A DNA stretch of 64,000 bases from Sedimentibacter sp. (GCA_018436705.1 JAHDLA010000007.1:124001-188000); one strand, 5' to 3'. Counted from the first letter of the stretch, positions 1-9,982 are shown. Notes: generated by a model from the sequence alone, not told the origin. Program-made: numbers and translations.

Positions 1-540
1 ATAACGAGGTATCAAGTCACTCAAATAAAAAAACACACCGTTTTGATCTTTTATCTCACTATCAACCCCATATCGCTCAAAACATTCAATAATTAATGTT
101 TCTGTAAGCTTTCTCATAAGAACTAAAGTTCCATTATAAAAGCCGCTATCATAGCAATGAATCATTTCTTTGGCTATAGATATAATATAGTATGGTGCGT
201 GATCAAAAACTGATAAATCAATGAGATTAAGCGATACTGGCAGAGCAATTATTTCATTAACAGCAATTGCAATTTGTTCTTGAGTAGACCGATTAAAAAT
301 GTACCCATCTTTTTTCTTGATATACTTACCGTTCTTTTTGGAATTCCGGTTCAAATAGTAAGGTATATTTGAATATGGCTGTAGTGACAAGCTGTCAAAG
401 CATTTCCTTATTTGTGAAGCTGAAAATGTACTTTGCTTGCATACTTGCTGTAGATAATAAGCAAAGTAATCAATCAGTTGTGCAGCTGTTTTCTCTTTGA
501 ACTCTGGGATACGAAAAATAAACAACTCTAATTCTTTCAT
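1..540 (-). CDS. unknown protein, C-terminus outside window
   Basis: The reading frame opens with ATG at 540-538 and stays open to the window edge, giving 180 codons without a stop. I do not recognise the family. The N-terminal part reads PEFKEKTAAQLIDYFAYYLQ, then a stretch with FSASQIRKCFDSL and NIPYYLNRNSKKNGKYIKK, which has the look of a small winged-helix module. The later part (NGTLVLMRKLTETLIIECFE) is helical. The start codon overlaps the stop codon of the upstream gene as TAATG, so the two are probably translationally coupled and act together. Nothing visible fixes a function; a mobile or defence-type accessory role is only a guess. Confidence 0.75.
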   Translation of the reverse strand, partial: MKELELFIFRIPEFKEKTAAQLIDYFAYYLQQVCKQSTFSASQIRKCFDSLSLQPYSNIPYYLNRNSKKNGKYIKKKDGYIFNRSTQEQIAIAVNEIIALPVSLNLIDLSVFDHAPYYIISIAKEMIHCYDSGFYNGTLVLMRKLTETLIIECFERYGVDSEIKDQNGVFFYLSDLIPRY

Positions 541-1472
541 TATTCATTACCACGATCTTTTTCTAGTTGTTTTGCTCGGTCTTCTCCTAAATGATGTAAT
601 TTGTACATCCCAGGCGTATTGCCTGGAACATAATAATTTTTAAAACTCTTTCCATTACTTAATGAACCTTTTAAATCATAGGAGGTAGGCAAACCAGCAA
701 TTCTCAGTGCAGTAAATATAGTATTTTCATTAATTTCAATAACATCATATTGGTTAAGTCTATACGCAATAATAACCGCTCTATCCATATTATTCAATGA
801 GGAAAACGATAGTATGTATTGCTTGAAATCTTGACGCTGTCCTTCGTCCAACCCTAAATCAATTATGCTATATGTTGCTTTTGCTGAGTTGATAGTTTTC
901 TTTGTTTTTTTTGAACTGCTATCTTCTGAAGTCCTCTGTAGAATTTCGTAAGCTAAAGCTTTTCCGCGATCAGTCAGCGAATATTCAGTATCGTTTATTG
1001 TTATAAACCAATTTGATGTAACAGCTTTTCTTCTATTAGTCGCAAAATTTTTATTTCTACTTTCTGTAAAGCGGTTTGAAGCATGATACATTTGGCGTAC
1101 ATCATCTTCCGTAAAAGCCTTCTTTCCTTCATCTGATGCATAAAAAGCATAAACCAGCATCCACTCAGCTTCTGTTTTAGGTAGATTCTTTAACACTACA
1201 TCTTTAATATTTGGCAACAAAATAGCACTTTTTTCTTTATGATCATGAGTATCTACATTTTCATTATTAGTAACTGGGACATTCTCTTCAATTTTCGTTA
1301 TTGATGTTTCGTCCACCTCCTCATATCTTGGCAGCATAAACTCTGATGTGCCTAGCTTTCCTAATCCATTCTCACGCAGTTCCGAGAAAATAGTATGGAC
1401 TAACTTTCCGTCACCTTCCAATTCAATGTTAGCATCTCCAACACAAACTTTTAGTTTAAAAGTATCATTCAT
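540..1472 (-). CDS. unknown protein with winged-helix-like central region
   Basis: 310 residues from the ATG at 1472, chosen because AGGAAGG lies 7-8 bases upstream; an in-frame start at 1529 lacks such a site. The N-terminus (about residues 5-45) reads as a short beta-rich element (KVCVGDANIELEGDGKLVH). A middle helical region around residues 105-190 (LPKTEAEWMLVYAFY, FTEDDVRQMYHASNRFTESR, ending in YSLTDRGKALAYEILQ) resembles a DNA-binding winged helix. A charged linker follows and then a second helical segment. I do not recognise a named family. It overlaps the next gene by one base (TAATG). A regulatory or defence-associated role is possible but not shown. Confidence 0.75.
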   Translation of the reverse strand: MNDTFKLKVCVGDANIELEGDGKLVHTIFSELRENGLGKLGTSEFMLPRYEEVDETSITKIEENVPVTNNENVDTHDHKEKSAILLPNIKDVVLKNLPKTEAEWMLVYAFYASDEGKKAFTEDDVRQMYHASNRFTESRNKNFATNRRKAVTSNWFITINDTEYSLTDRGKALAYEILQRTSEDSSSKKTKKTINSAKATYSIIDLGLDEGQRQDFKQYILSFSSLNNMDRAVIIAYRLNQYDVIEINENTIFTALRIAGLPTSYDLKGSLSNGKSFKNYYVPGNTPGMYKLHHLGEDRAKQLEKDRGNE

Positions 1473-1529
1473 TTTATTCTTCCTTCCTGGTTTTATTTTA
1501 AATTCATTCATTAGCCTGATACACATCAA

Positions 1530-2180
1530 TTCTCTTGTTCAAGATTAAAGATTTTAATCCTTGTTCCTTATGCTTCTCATTATTGCTACAATACTACGTT
1601 GACGAACATATAATTAATATCCTAATCAAAATTATTTATAGTTCATTTATATTCTTCGAAATTTTTACAAATTATACTATATTATAACATTATTTCTAAT
1701 TTTGCTCAAATGTATTTCAGTATATTTACTAGTATATTTAATAAAAAACAAGCACTTTAATTTTATAATAAGGATACTTGTTCAATAGTTAATATAAATA
1801 ATTAAATTTACAACAATATATCTAATCTGCTTATTATCTCGCTAAAATCAGATTAATCTATACCTTCTTTGAACTTTCTATAATTGCATTTGCTTTCTAT
1901 CTTCCCGGAATAATTCAATTAATTGCTCCACCAACTCTTTTTTGTTATGAATAATCTGTACTTATTTAGGCATTTGTTCAGCATGGTATATAATAAATTA
2001 ATACCCAATTCTATGCCAAAGACAGATTTTGTAACCCCTCAATATGGGACTCTATTATCTTAAAAGAAATTCTCATGCATTAAAACTTAAAAAGGTTTAT
2101 TCAATATTAGGATTTAAGATTCCCAACAATTTATAAAACGCCTTTTTTATCATAATTAGAATTTATTTTACTACAAAAAA
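1530..2180. other. AT-rich intergenic stretch with possible gene relic
   Basis: About 650 bases without an intact gene. On the minus strand, 1961-1878 encodes a coding-like tail (KKELVEQLIELFREDRKQMQ then TAG), and the adjacent 2040-1925 region reads sensibly in another frame (FGIELGINLLYTMLNK). Together they look like a frameshifted remnant of a lost gene, but the stretch is short and AT-rich, so chance is possible. I see no RNA gene or repeat here. Confidence 0.25.
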
Positions 2181-2208
2181 CACCTCTCGGTATTATAGCC
2201 GAGAGGTG
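2181..2208 (-). terminator. terminator of the EF-G-like gene
   Basis: A 10-bp perfect stem, CACCTCTCGG paired with CCGAGAGGTG around an 8-base loop, is followed on the minus strand by six T residues. It lies 55 bases past the stop codon of the EF-G-like gene. Confidence 0.9.
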
Positions 2209-2263
2209 TAAATTTTTAACTTTATTTTAAATTTTCAAACTTTTTTCAAAAGCTACCACAAAA

Positions 2264-4285
2264 TCAATTCTCATTCTTAGCTTTATAGTCAGCTACTACC
2301 TTTTCAGCCATATTAGTTGGCATTTCGTCGTATCTTATGAATTCCATGGTAAAGCTTCCTCTTGCTTGAGTCATTGATTTAAGCTCAATTGCGTAGGTGT
2401 ACATTTCAGCCATAGGTGCTTCAGCCATTACAAGCTGGCTTCCGTCTGTCTGCTGCTCCATGCCGAGGATTCTTCCTCTTCGCTTGTTCATGTCACCCAT
2501 TATATCTCCCAGGTATTCATCGGGTATGTTAATTTCAACTTTTGCAACCGGCTCAAGGAGTATTGGTTTAGCTTCTGCCATACCTTTCCTAAATGCTAAT
2601 GAAGCGGCTATTTTAAATGCCATTTCGTTTGAGTCAACATCGTGGTATGAACCGTCGTACAATGTTGCTTTAATGCCCACAACCTTACAACCTGCCAGAG
2701 TTCCTTTGTCCAAGCATTCTCTCAGACCTTTTTCAACTGCTGGTATAAAGTTCCTTGGAACAGATCCTCCGAATATTTCTTCTGAAAATACGAATTCTTC
2801 CTCGCTTGGTTCAAATCTGATGTGAACGTCGCCGTACTGTCCTGCTCCTCCGGACTGTTTCTTATGCTTGCCCTGTACATCTGATTTACCTCTGATTGTT
2901 TCTCTGTATGCAACCTTAGGCGGTGATAGTTCTACTTCAACCTTGAAGTTGTTTCTAAGCTTGCTTGCTATAACTTCCAGCTGAATATTTCCCTGTCCTC
3001 CAAGCACCTGTTCTTTTGTTTCAGAATTTCTTTCTATACTAAAGGTAGGGTCTTCCTCGTTGAGTTTGTGAAGTCCCAGTCCGACTTTTTCATCATTATC
3101 TTTTGTTTTAGCTCTTACTGCCATAAAGTAGCAAGGTTTTGGAAAATCTATTTCGTCATATTCAACAAGGTTTGTTTTCAAAGAAATAGTATCTCCCGTA
3201 GCGAAATATTGCAGCTTTGAAGTGGCTCCAATATCTCCCGCCTTAATTTCCGAAGCTTCAAGCTGTTCTTTACCTCTCATGTAGAACACATTTCCCAGCC
3301 TTTCAGATTCCTGAATTTTAGCGTTGTATATATCTGCATCTTTTTTAATTGTTCCGGACATAACTTTAAATAATGTAATTTTACCAACAAACGGGTCTAC
3401 GATTGTCTTAAATACAAAGGCTGACAGCGGTGCTGATGAATCCGCCTTCACGTCTTCTGCATCCTGTTCCGTCGGCATGTATTCTTTTATAACGCTCATA
3501 AGAAGGCTAGCTCCTAAGCCCTTCGATGCAGCGCCAAGAACTACGGGAACAAGTTCTCCCGCCAATACAGCTTTCTTCAATCCGTCGTGGATTTCTTCAT
3601 CGGTAAATTCTTCGCCCTCAAAGAATTTTTCCAGCATTTCTTCGTCTGTCTCTGCAACAGACTCCATCAATATTGATCTGAAATTTTCAGCCTTTTCTGC
3701 AGTATCTGGTAATGTTTCCACAGGTTCGGTGCCGATGTAGCATTGTCTTTCCAAAATATCCATATATCCGTCATATTTATCGCCTTTACCCAGAGGAATT
3801 GCAAATGGCACAACTCTGTTTCCGAATTTTTCTCTTAAATTATCCAGCAATACATCAAATTTAACGTTTTCTTTATCCATTTTATTAACGAATATTATTC
3901 TTGGAAGCTTCCTCTGCTCAGCATATTTCCACGCTTTTTCTGTTCCAACTTCAATTCCCGAACTTGCATCTATTACAATTACGGCACTGCTGGCAACTCT
4001 TAACGCTCCATAAACCTCACCTACGAAATCAAAATATCCAGGAGTATCAAGGAAATTAATTTTAGTATTATCATACTCTACAGGTATGATTGATGTGCTG
4101 ATAGAAACTTGTCGATCTTTTTCTTCTTTATCGAAATCGGAAACAGTATTTCCGTCTTCAACTTTGCCTATACGATTTATAACTTTAGTATCAAATAAAA
4201 ATGCTTCGGTTAATGATGTTTTGCCACAGCTACTGTGGCCAATCAAGGCAACGTTTCTAATTTGGTCAGTGTTATACGTTTTCAT
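2264..4285 (-). CDS. elongation factor G-like translational GTPase
   Basis: 673 residues with the EF-G domain order: GTPase domain with P-loop GHSSCGKT (residues 16-23), DTPGYFDF switch II and NKMD specificity motif, then domains II, III, IV and V (C-terminal MAEMYTYAIELKSMTQARGS). It is a paralogue type rather than canonical FusA: switch I reads DRQVSISTS in place of the usual RGITI motif, and the protein is slightly shorter than EF-G (about 690). No rps12/rps7/tuf neighbours are present, which also argues against the main fusA. AGGAGG precedes the ATG. Such FusA2-like proteins bind ribosomes, but their precise step (elongation, recycling or protection) is not settled. Confidence 0.9.
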   Translation of the reverse strand: MKTYNTDQIRNVALIGHSSCGKTSLTEAFLFDTKVINRIGKVEDGNTVSDFDKEEKDRQVSISTSIIPVEYDNTKINFLDTPGYFDFVGEVYGALRVASSAVIVIDASSGIEVGTEKAWKYAEQRKLPRIIFVNKMDKENVKFDVLLDNLREKFGNRVVPFAIPLGKGDKYDGYMDILERQCYIGTEPVETLPDTAEKAENFRSILMESVAETDEEMLEKFFEGEEFTDEEIHDGLKKAVLAGELVPVVLGAASKGLGASLLMSVIKEYMPTEQDAEDVKADSSAPLSAFVFKTIVDPFVGKITLFKVMSGTIKKDADIYNAKIQESERLGNVFYMRGKEQLEASEIKAGDIGATSKLQYFATGDTISLKTNLVEYDEIDFPKPCYFMAVRAKTKDNDEKVGLGLHKLNEEDPTFSIERNSETKEQVLGGQGNIQLEVIASKLRNNFKVEVELSPPKVAYRETIRGKSDVQGKHKKQSGGAGQYGDVHIRFEPSEEEFVFSEEIFGGSVPRNFIPAVEKGLRECLDKGTLAGCKVVGIKATLYDGSYHDVDSNEMAFKIAASLAFRKGMAEAKPILLEPVAKVEINIPDEYLGDIMGDMNKRRGRILGMEQQTDGSQLVMAEAPMAEMYTYAIELKSMTQARGSFTMEFIRYDEMPTNMAEKVVADYKAKNEN

Positions 4286-4324
4286 TCGCTTTATTCCTCC
4301 TAATAGATTCTGCTTATTTATTAT

Positions 4325-4353
4325 ATTTTACATTATAAAGTATGATTAATCAA
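4325..4353 (-). promoter_or_regulatory. promoter of the EF-G-like gene
   Basis: On the minus strand TTGATT (4353-4348) and TAAAAT (4330-4325) are separated by 17 bases, 40 bases upstream of the start codon. Confidence 0.55.
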
Positions 4354-4377
4354 TATAATTTTAATTATGTGACTTAT

Positions 4378-4406
4378 TTGTTAATTTATACAAACAGTAT
4401 TAAAAT
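4378..4406 (+). promoter_or_regulatory. candidate promoter of the DUF445 gene
   Basis: TTGTTA and TAAAAT with a 17-base spacer, about 120 bases upstream of the DUF445 start. The region is very AT-rich, so alternatives closer to the gene are possible. Confidence 0.4.
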
Positions 4407-4529
4407 TTTATTGTTAAAAATATGTCTAATGCATAATTAAACCATTATTGAATTTATGTACATAATAATACTTTGCAAATTTCAAATGCCAGTGATATAA
4501 TTTTCAAAAGTACAATTAAGGACAGCATT

Positions 4530-7500
4530 ATGAACGAAATAATACTCAATTACATAGCACAGGCAGTTTTGGGAGGTGCGTCAGGTTACATAACTAACGA
4601 CTATGCCATAAACATGCTTTTTAAAGAATACACACCTCTTAAAATCGGGGGCGTCATTAAAAAAACGAGATCGGAATTTATCAATAATCTCAGCAGTATG
4701 GTTGAGAATGACATAATAAATGCCGAAAAGTTTCAGCAGATACTAAATGATGAATGTTTAAAAAAAGAATTTGATGCAATGACATCGGATTTTTATAAAA
4801 GCTGCCTATATGATGCAGTTGGAAATAATCGCCTGCAGCAAATTAAAGGCTTTGACAAAACATTAGAATCTACTGACACTTTCATATCGAATATCATTAA
4901 CGAATACATGCCTGATTTATATGAAATTATGCTTGATAAACTTGACCCATGTGTATTTTTAACTCCAAAACAGCTGAGCAATATAAGCAACTCAATATAT
5001 TCTGAAGTTTATGAAACAATAAATACTTCCAACATAATCAAAGATACTCTTATGTCCATTTACAGGCATAACAGTGACTTGGTTCTGGGAAATATAATAG
5101 ACCGTAATATATATGAGAACATCATAGGAAATATTATTGAAATACTTTTAAATAAATATCCCGAAAAATTTAAAACCATAATTTATGAAGCTTTAGATTC
5201 TTTGGGAATTAAAGAATCCTTAAAATCTGCTGAAAATGTGTTTTATGACAAAAAAATCGGAGAAATTGTTATGCTTGATGAAATTCCGGAAAATTTGCAT
5301 AACAGAATATCTTCATATGTGGATTCAAAAGAAGGAACGGAACGTATCGGAAATCTGATAATTTCTATATTTTCATTTGGAAAAAATTGCGACAAATCAC
5401 TGTTTGACCTGCTAGATTCGTCTTTTGAAAGCAGCCTCAAAATTTACCTCACAGACAACATTCCTTACGTAACTGAAAACATTATTGACTGGATCAAAGA
5501 AAACAGCAATTTGATAGATACCATGATTGAACAGTCAATGGATGAAGTTGTAAAAGAGTCAGACGGATTAAAAGCAAAGTTGTTGTCTACTATTAAAACT
5601 GTGTATTTAAATAATTTGAGCAAAAAATACAGCCTGGCAGACAAAATAATATCTTACATTAGAAAAATTTCAGATTCTGAAAAACTGGAGAACATACTTA
5701 GTGATAAGCTTATTGATTTGTTAGAGAGCCTTACAATTCGAGAAATAATTGAGGAAGCAGAAAAAAATAATATAACTCCCGAAAAAATAAGCTCATTCAT
5801 AGTAAATTACATCAAGGAAAATTCGCGATCCTTTATTAATTCATTCACCGAATACATTGAAGAAAAAAAAGTCGGGGATATATTTTCTGCCGAATTAATA
5901 AGAAATGAAGTATTACCTGGTCTTATGAAGCAATTATCTGAATTTTTGCCATCTGAAACTGTAAAAAATTATCTGACACAGATTGCTGCTAATGGCACAT
6001 CATGCTTATTAGATGAAGAATTAAGGTACCTATTTAATGAAAAACAGGCTGAATGTTCGGCAGAAAAGCTTAGCCTTCTCATAGGTGAAGCGACATCTTC
6101 CATGGAAGATTCCATTAAAAAATGGATTGGTATAAATGCAGAAAATTTAGCTGTAAAATTGACATCAGAAAGCCTGAATCTGGAGACTATTGATGCATTA
6201 AATGACAGCTTATACAAAGCCTACATAAATGGCGCTGAAAAATTAAGACCAGCACCTGTTTCTTCTGTATTGGATAAATTAAATTCAATAGATGACCTGG
6301 TAGAAAACAGTTCAGATTCTCTGCGCACATATGCAGTTGATAATTCCGGAATAATTTTAAACGGATCAATAAAAGCAATTGTTTCGGACAATTTAAATAA
6401 GCTGGATGACAAAGCTCTTGTGAACCTTGCAAATGATTTTATCGGCAGGGAGTTAAAACCGATAATGTATTTTGGTGGTATATTGGGTATAGCAGCCGGC
6501 TTAATTCTTGCCGCTTTTCATACGGTTTCTCCCGGACCAACTGTAATCAGAGCAGCCAATATGGCAGCATATGCACTGGTGGGATATATGACAAATGTAA
6601 TTGCAATAAATATGATTTTCAAACCCTACAGGAAAAACAAACTGCTTTCAAAATTGCCGTTTTTCCGCAATTTTTCTTTGGGATATATAATAAAAAACCA
6701 GAGTACCTTTGCTCAAAAAACAGCACAATTTATAGATAAAAACCTGCTTAACAAGAAAAGCATAAGCGAATTGTTTGACAAATATGAGCACGACATCACA
6801 AATGCCTTTACTAAATCAATTGCCGACAACAATTACAAAACCATAGGTAACCTTCTAACTAATAATAAAAACAATATTGTTAATAAACTATATTCTTATC
6901 TTAAAGGAATGTTTGAAAAAAGTGCAGCCAAATTAGGAGAATTTTTATATAACAAAATCGCACCTACCCGTTTGTTGAATTTGATAAACAAAAGTACAAT
7001 AATAAAAATAAGCTCTGAATTTAAAAAAGCAATCGGCAACAACAGTTCATTTGTAAATTCAAAAAGCACACTAAACAGTAAATTTTCAGGCGAATTTATA
7101 AAGGATAATTTAGCCACCTTCAACAACAGCTGCTATGGCAAGCTGAACAATGCATTAGCGAACGACACATTGCTTACAAAGGAAATCTTGAAGTATGAAA
7201 ATAAGTATCAACTATCTATAAACAAGCTCGTTAAGGAAATTATAGGCACAGAGGCTACAAAAAATATTGTAGATAAAGTTTCAGAGAAAACTGCCGGTGC
7301 TATTTTGAACAAAGATTCAAGACACAAAGCAATCTATAAAGTAATGGAATTAGTTAACACCAATAGTGACAACAAAACCCTCGGAGAAATCTTTGACGGC
7401 AGGATTAAGCAGTACATTGATTCCAACACACCTAAGATTTTAAACAAAGTCTCCGGTTTAATAGTGAAAAGCATTAATGAAAGCAAGAAAAAGATATCTT

Positions 7501-8621
7501 TTGCAGTTCAATCTGAAATTAAAAACAACCTTGGATTTATTGAAAAAAGCATGTACACCGTTATAGGCGGAGATGGAATAGTTGATGAACTTCTAGCAAA
7601 AATTATAGATGATAAAGTTCCTCAGTTTTTTGAAGAAAAAAGCGATGAACTCCAGACTGTATTTTACAGCATCCTTAACGAAAAACTCTACACTGTTAAG
7701 GCAGAATACGTGTACTCAAATCTAAGTGGAGTAAAATTAAATGAACTGGCAGACATTTACTTTGACAGTGATAAAGCCAAAAGCCAAGTAACCGACTCAG
7801 TAAATCACTTCGTCGGCAAAATAGGAAATATAAATTTATCTGAATTTTTGAAATTTTTAAGAGCCGGAAGCCTTGAAGAGCTTCAAAATGTTTATTATGA
7901 TGAAATAAACTCGTTTTCTGATACATTGCATTCAAGCATTAGTCAAAATAAAGAGCTCATTATTGAACGCATGACCGAACTTACAGATACGGCAGTTGAT
8001 GAGTTTATGAAATCTGAGTTTAGAGAAATATTCAAAGGAATTTCCGAAACAAATGTGACTTGTACAATTCAAAAACTCTTCGCAGAGCTGGATAAAAACG
8101 GGTTTGACGAAATACTTCAGTCTGCAGCATCTGAATTAATTTCAGAGCTAAATATAGACGCAGGAAGCATTCTTAATAAGGATGAATTTGTAAATTCTTC
8201 TGCATTATACATTCACAAACTGCTGGAAAATCCTGAATTTGAAAATGCTGTTAACAGTCATATCAGCTCAGTGATTGACGAAGCAGTCTCGGAAAATTTT
8301 AATTTTATAGATGGGAACTTTAAAGAATACATTCTGAATACTTTCACGGTTTCATGCATCAACAGTTTAAAACGCAACATGGATAAAATATTGAAATCTG
8401 TAGAGTTTGACAAAATTGCCATGGAAGAAATAGAAAAGATGGAACCCGAAAAAATACATGAAATGTTTGATTCATTTGCCGGAGGTTATTTCAAAAAACT
8501 CATGTTTTATGGTTTGGGAGGTTTTGTATTCGGAATAAACACATATGTTGGATTTGCACTGGCATCGCTAAAGATTTTAGCCGAGCTAATTAACTTAAAT
8601 AAAAAGAAAGATAAAAAATAA
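4530..8621 (+). CDS. double-length DUF445 family membrane protein
   Basis: 1363 residues from the ATG at 4530, chosen because TAAGGA lies just upstream; the longer frame from 4473 has no site. DUF445 proteins normally span about 370-450 residues, with a hydrophobic N-terminus ending in GYxTNxxAIxMLF and a hydrophobic C-terminus. Here the pattern occurs twice: GASGYITNDYAINMLFKEY near the N-terminus and LVGYMTNVIAINMIFKPY near residue 690. Each unit is followed by a very long helical region rich in Asn, Lys, Glu and Ile and closed by a membrane segment (YFGGILGIAAGLILAAF, and LMFYGLGGFVFGINTYVGF). It therefore looks like a tandem duplication and fusion. The function of the family is unknown; a membrane-tethered structural role is a guess. 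It is monocistronic. Confidence 0.85.
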   Translation: MNEIILNYIAQAVLGGASGYITNDYAINMLFKEYTPLKIGGVIKKTRSEFINNLSSMVENDIINAEKFQQILNDECLKKEFDAMTSDFYKSCLYDAVGNNRLQQIKGFDKTLESTDTFISNIINEYMPDLYEIMLDKLDPCVFLTPKQLSNISNSIYSEVYETINTSNIIKDTLMSIYRHNSDLVLGNIIDRNIYENIIGNIIEILLNKYPEKFKTIIYEALDSLGIKESLKSAENVFYDKKIGEIVMLDEIPENLHNRISSYVDSKEGTERIGNLIISIFSFGKNCDKSLFDLLDSSFESSLKIYLTDNIPYVTENIIDWIKENSNLIDTMIEQSMDEVVKESDGLKAKLLSTIKTVYLNNLSKKYSLADKIISYIRKISDSEKLENILSDKLIDLLESLTIREIIEEAEKNNITPEKISSFIVNYIKENSRSFINSFTEYIEEKKVGDIFSAELIRNEVLPGLMKQLSEFLPSETVKNYLTQIAANGTSCLLDEELRYLFNEKQAECSAEKLSLLIGEATSSMEDSIKKWIGINAENLAVKLTSESLNLETIDALNDSLYKAYINGAEKLRPAPVSSVLDKLNSIDDLVENSSDSLRTYAVDNSGIILNGSIKAIVSDNLNKLDDKALVNLANDFIGRELKPIMYFGGILGIAAGLILAAFHTVSPGPTVIRAANMAAYALVGYMTNVIAINMIFKPYRKNKLLSKLPFFRNFSLGYIIKNQSTFAQKTAQFIDKNLLNKKSISELFDKYEHDITNAFTKSIADNNYKTIGNLLTNNKNNIVNKLYSYLKGMFEKSAAKLGEFLYNKIAPTRLLNLINKSTIIKISSEFKKAIGNNSSFVNSKSTLNSKFSGEFIKDNLATFNNSCYGKLNNALANDTLLTKEILKYENKYQLSINKLVKEIIGTEATKNIVDKVSEKTAGAILNKDSRHKAIYKVMELVNTNSDNKTLGEIFDGRIKQYIDSNTPKILNKVSGLIVKSINESKKKISFAVQSEIKNNLGFIEKSMYTVIGGDGIVDELLAKIIDDKVPQFFEEKSDELQTVFYSILNEKLYTVKAEYVYSNLSGVKLNELADIYFDSDKAKSQVTDSVNHFVGKIGNINLSEFLKFLRAGSLEELQNVYYDEINSFSDTLHSSISQNKELIIERMTELTDTAVDEFMKSEFREIFKGISETNVTCTIQKLFAELDKNGFDEILQSAASELISELNIDAGSILNKDEFVNSSALYIHKLLENPEFENAVNSHISSVIDEAVSENFNFIDGNFKEYILNTFTVSCINSLKRNMDKILKSVEFDKIAMEEIEKMEPEKIHEMFDSFAGGYFKKLMFYGLGGFVFGINTYVGFALASLKILAELINLNKKKDKK

Positions 8622-8630
8622 ATATATATT

Positions 8631-8679
8631 TAAAATCAAAAATCACGACTGTTTTCACTCGCCGTGATTTTTGATTTTA
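8631..8679. terminator. bidirectional terminator between DUF445 gene and ilvE
   Basis: A 17-bp perfect inverted repeat (8631-8647 and 8663-8679) with a GC core CACG/CGTG and A/T flanks that give a U-run in either direction. It sits between two convergent genes. Confidence 0.85.
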
Positions 8680-8701
8680 TATTGTAGATTTCATCATATT
8701 A

Positions 8702-9724
8702 TTATAAAACCTTGTATATCCAACCTTTTGGAGCTTCTACATCTCCCATCTGAATTTTGTACAGTGTATCATAAAGTTTTTTTGTTACAGGGCCTACTTC
8801 TGTCTCGCTGTGGAATACATGCAGTTTTCCTTTATAATCAATGCCGCCTATTGGAGTTATAACCGCAGCTGTACCGCATGCTCCAGCCTCCTTGAATCTA
8901 TCCAGATTATCTATAAATACATCATCTTCTATTGCTTCCATTCCCAGGTACTCTTTTGAAACTTGCATCAAAGATCTTCTGGTTATACTTGGAAGTATTG
9001 ATGAAGATTTAGGAGTTACAAATTTATCATCCTTTGTAATTCCAAAGAAGTTTGCTGCGCCGACCTCATCAATTTTTGTATGTGTTGCAGGATCCAAATA
9101 AATACAATCCGCAAAGCCATTTTGTACAGCTTCGTGATGTGAATGAAGACTTGCTGCATAGTTTCCGCCTACTTTAATTTTTCCTGTTCCGTTAGGCGCT
9201 GCCCTATCTTCAAGAGTTGTTGCAAAGTTTACAGGCTTCATACCGCCTTTGAAGTAAGGTCCTACAGGCATTCCGAAAACGCCGAAAATATATTCCGGTG
9301 CAGGTTTTACTCCTATATTATCTCCAACACCTATTACATACGGTCTCAAATAAAATGTTGCGCCTGAACCGTAAGGAGGTACCCATTCTTCGTTTGCTTT
9401 AACAACTTGCATACATGCATCTACGAATTTTTCCACCGGAACCTTAGGCATCATAACTCTTTCACAGCTCGTCTGCATACGTTTAGCGTTTTCATCAGGT
9501 CTAAAGAGCTGGATTCCGCCGTCCTTTGTGCTGTATGCCTTCAGGCCTTCAAAGCACTCCTGGCCATAATGCAGGCATGTGGAACCTTCACTTATGGATA
9601 TTTTGTTATCTTCAACAAGCTGTCCATCATCCCAGCTTCCGTCTTTCCAGTGAGAAATATATCTCTTGTCTGTTTTAATATAACTAAAACCCAAATCTGA
9701 CCATTTAATGTCCTTCTTTTTCAT
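8702..9724 (-). CDS. ilvE: branched-chain amino acid aminotransferase
   Basis: 340 residues, a fold-type IV PLP aminotransferase of the longer (about 340-360 residue) class that includes eukaryotic and many bacterial BCATs. It shows [11 protein letters not shown] near residue 55, FYLRPYVIG near 125, the PLP-lysine region [20 protein letters not shown] and a Gly-rich [14 protein letters not shown] segment near the C-terminus. It interconverts Leu, Ile and Val with their 2-keto acids using 2-oxoglutarate/glutamate in the cytoplasm. AGGAGG precedes the start. It has its own promoter and faces a shared terminator, so it is probably transcribed alone. No other branched-chain biosynthesis gene is nearby, so either a catabolic or a biosynthetic role fits. 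Confidence 0.95.
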   Translation of the reverse strand: MKKKDIKWSDLGFSYIKTDKRYISHWKDGSWDDGQLVEDNKISISEGSTCLHYGQECFEGLKAYSTKDGGIQLFRPDENAKRMQTSCERVMMPKVPVEKFVDACMQVVKANEEWVPPYGSGATFYLRPYVIGVGDNIGVKPAPEYIFGVFGMPVGPYFKGGMKPVNFATTLEDRAAPNGTGKIKVGGNYAASLHSHHEAVQNGFADCIYLDPATHTKIDEVGAANFFGITKDDKFVTPKSSSILPSITRRSLMQVSKEYLGMEAIEDDVFIDNLDRFKEAGACGTAAVITPIGGIDYKGKLHVFHSETEVGPVTKKLYDTLYKIQMGDVEAPKGWIYKVL

Positions 9725-9747
9725 ACTTTCCTCCTAAATAATATCGT

Positions 9748-9776
9748 ATTATAACAAATATCATACCTTCAAGCAA
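9748..9776 (-). promoter_or_regulatory. promoter of ilvE
   Basis: On the minus strand TTGCTT (9776-9771) and TATAAT (9753-9748) are separated by 17 bases, directly ahead of the AGGAGG site of ilvE. Confidence 0.6.
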
Positions 9777-9934
9777 TAAATTTCAGCCATCTCCTTTAAT
9801 ATGTAGCAAAATTCATTCCAATTTCTACCTGCAATAAATACTGCATTTATCAACAATTTAGTAACCGCAAAATTATTTGTGCACACTTTTGCATGCAATA
9901 TAGTTCATTTTTGAAATTTTTTGCAATATATTAA

Positions 9935-9965
9935 AACAAGGAATTCCTAAAGTAAATTCCTTGTT
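9935..9965 (-). terminator. terminator of the efflux operon
   Basis: An 11-bp perfect stem (AACAAGGAATT with AATTCCTTGTT, 9-base loop) followed on the minus strand by TTTTAAT. It lies 18 bases beyond the stop of the TolC-like gene. Confidence 0.65.
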
Positions 9966-9982
9966 TATTGCACATTTATAAT

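Noticed and set aside
2397..2825. Plus-strand open frame of 142 codons inside the EF-G-like gene
   Set aside because: It is antisense to a clear, full-length coding region, has no ribosome binding site and a composition typical of a shadow frame.
9786..9815. Nine-codon frame with AAAGGAG upstream of ilvE (MAEIYCLKV)
   Set aside because: It overlaps the likely ilvE promoter and so would not be on the ilvE transcript; too short to support.
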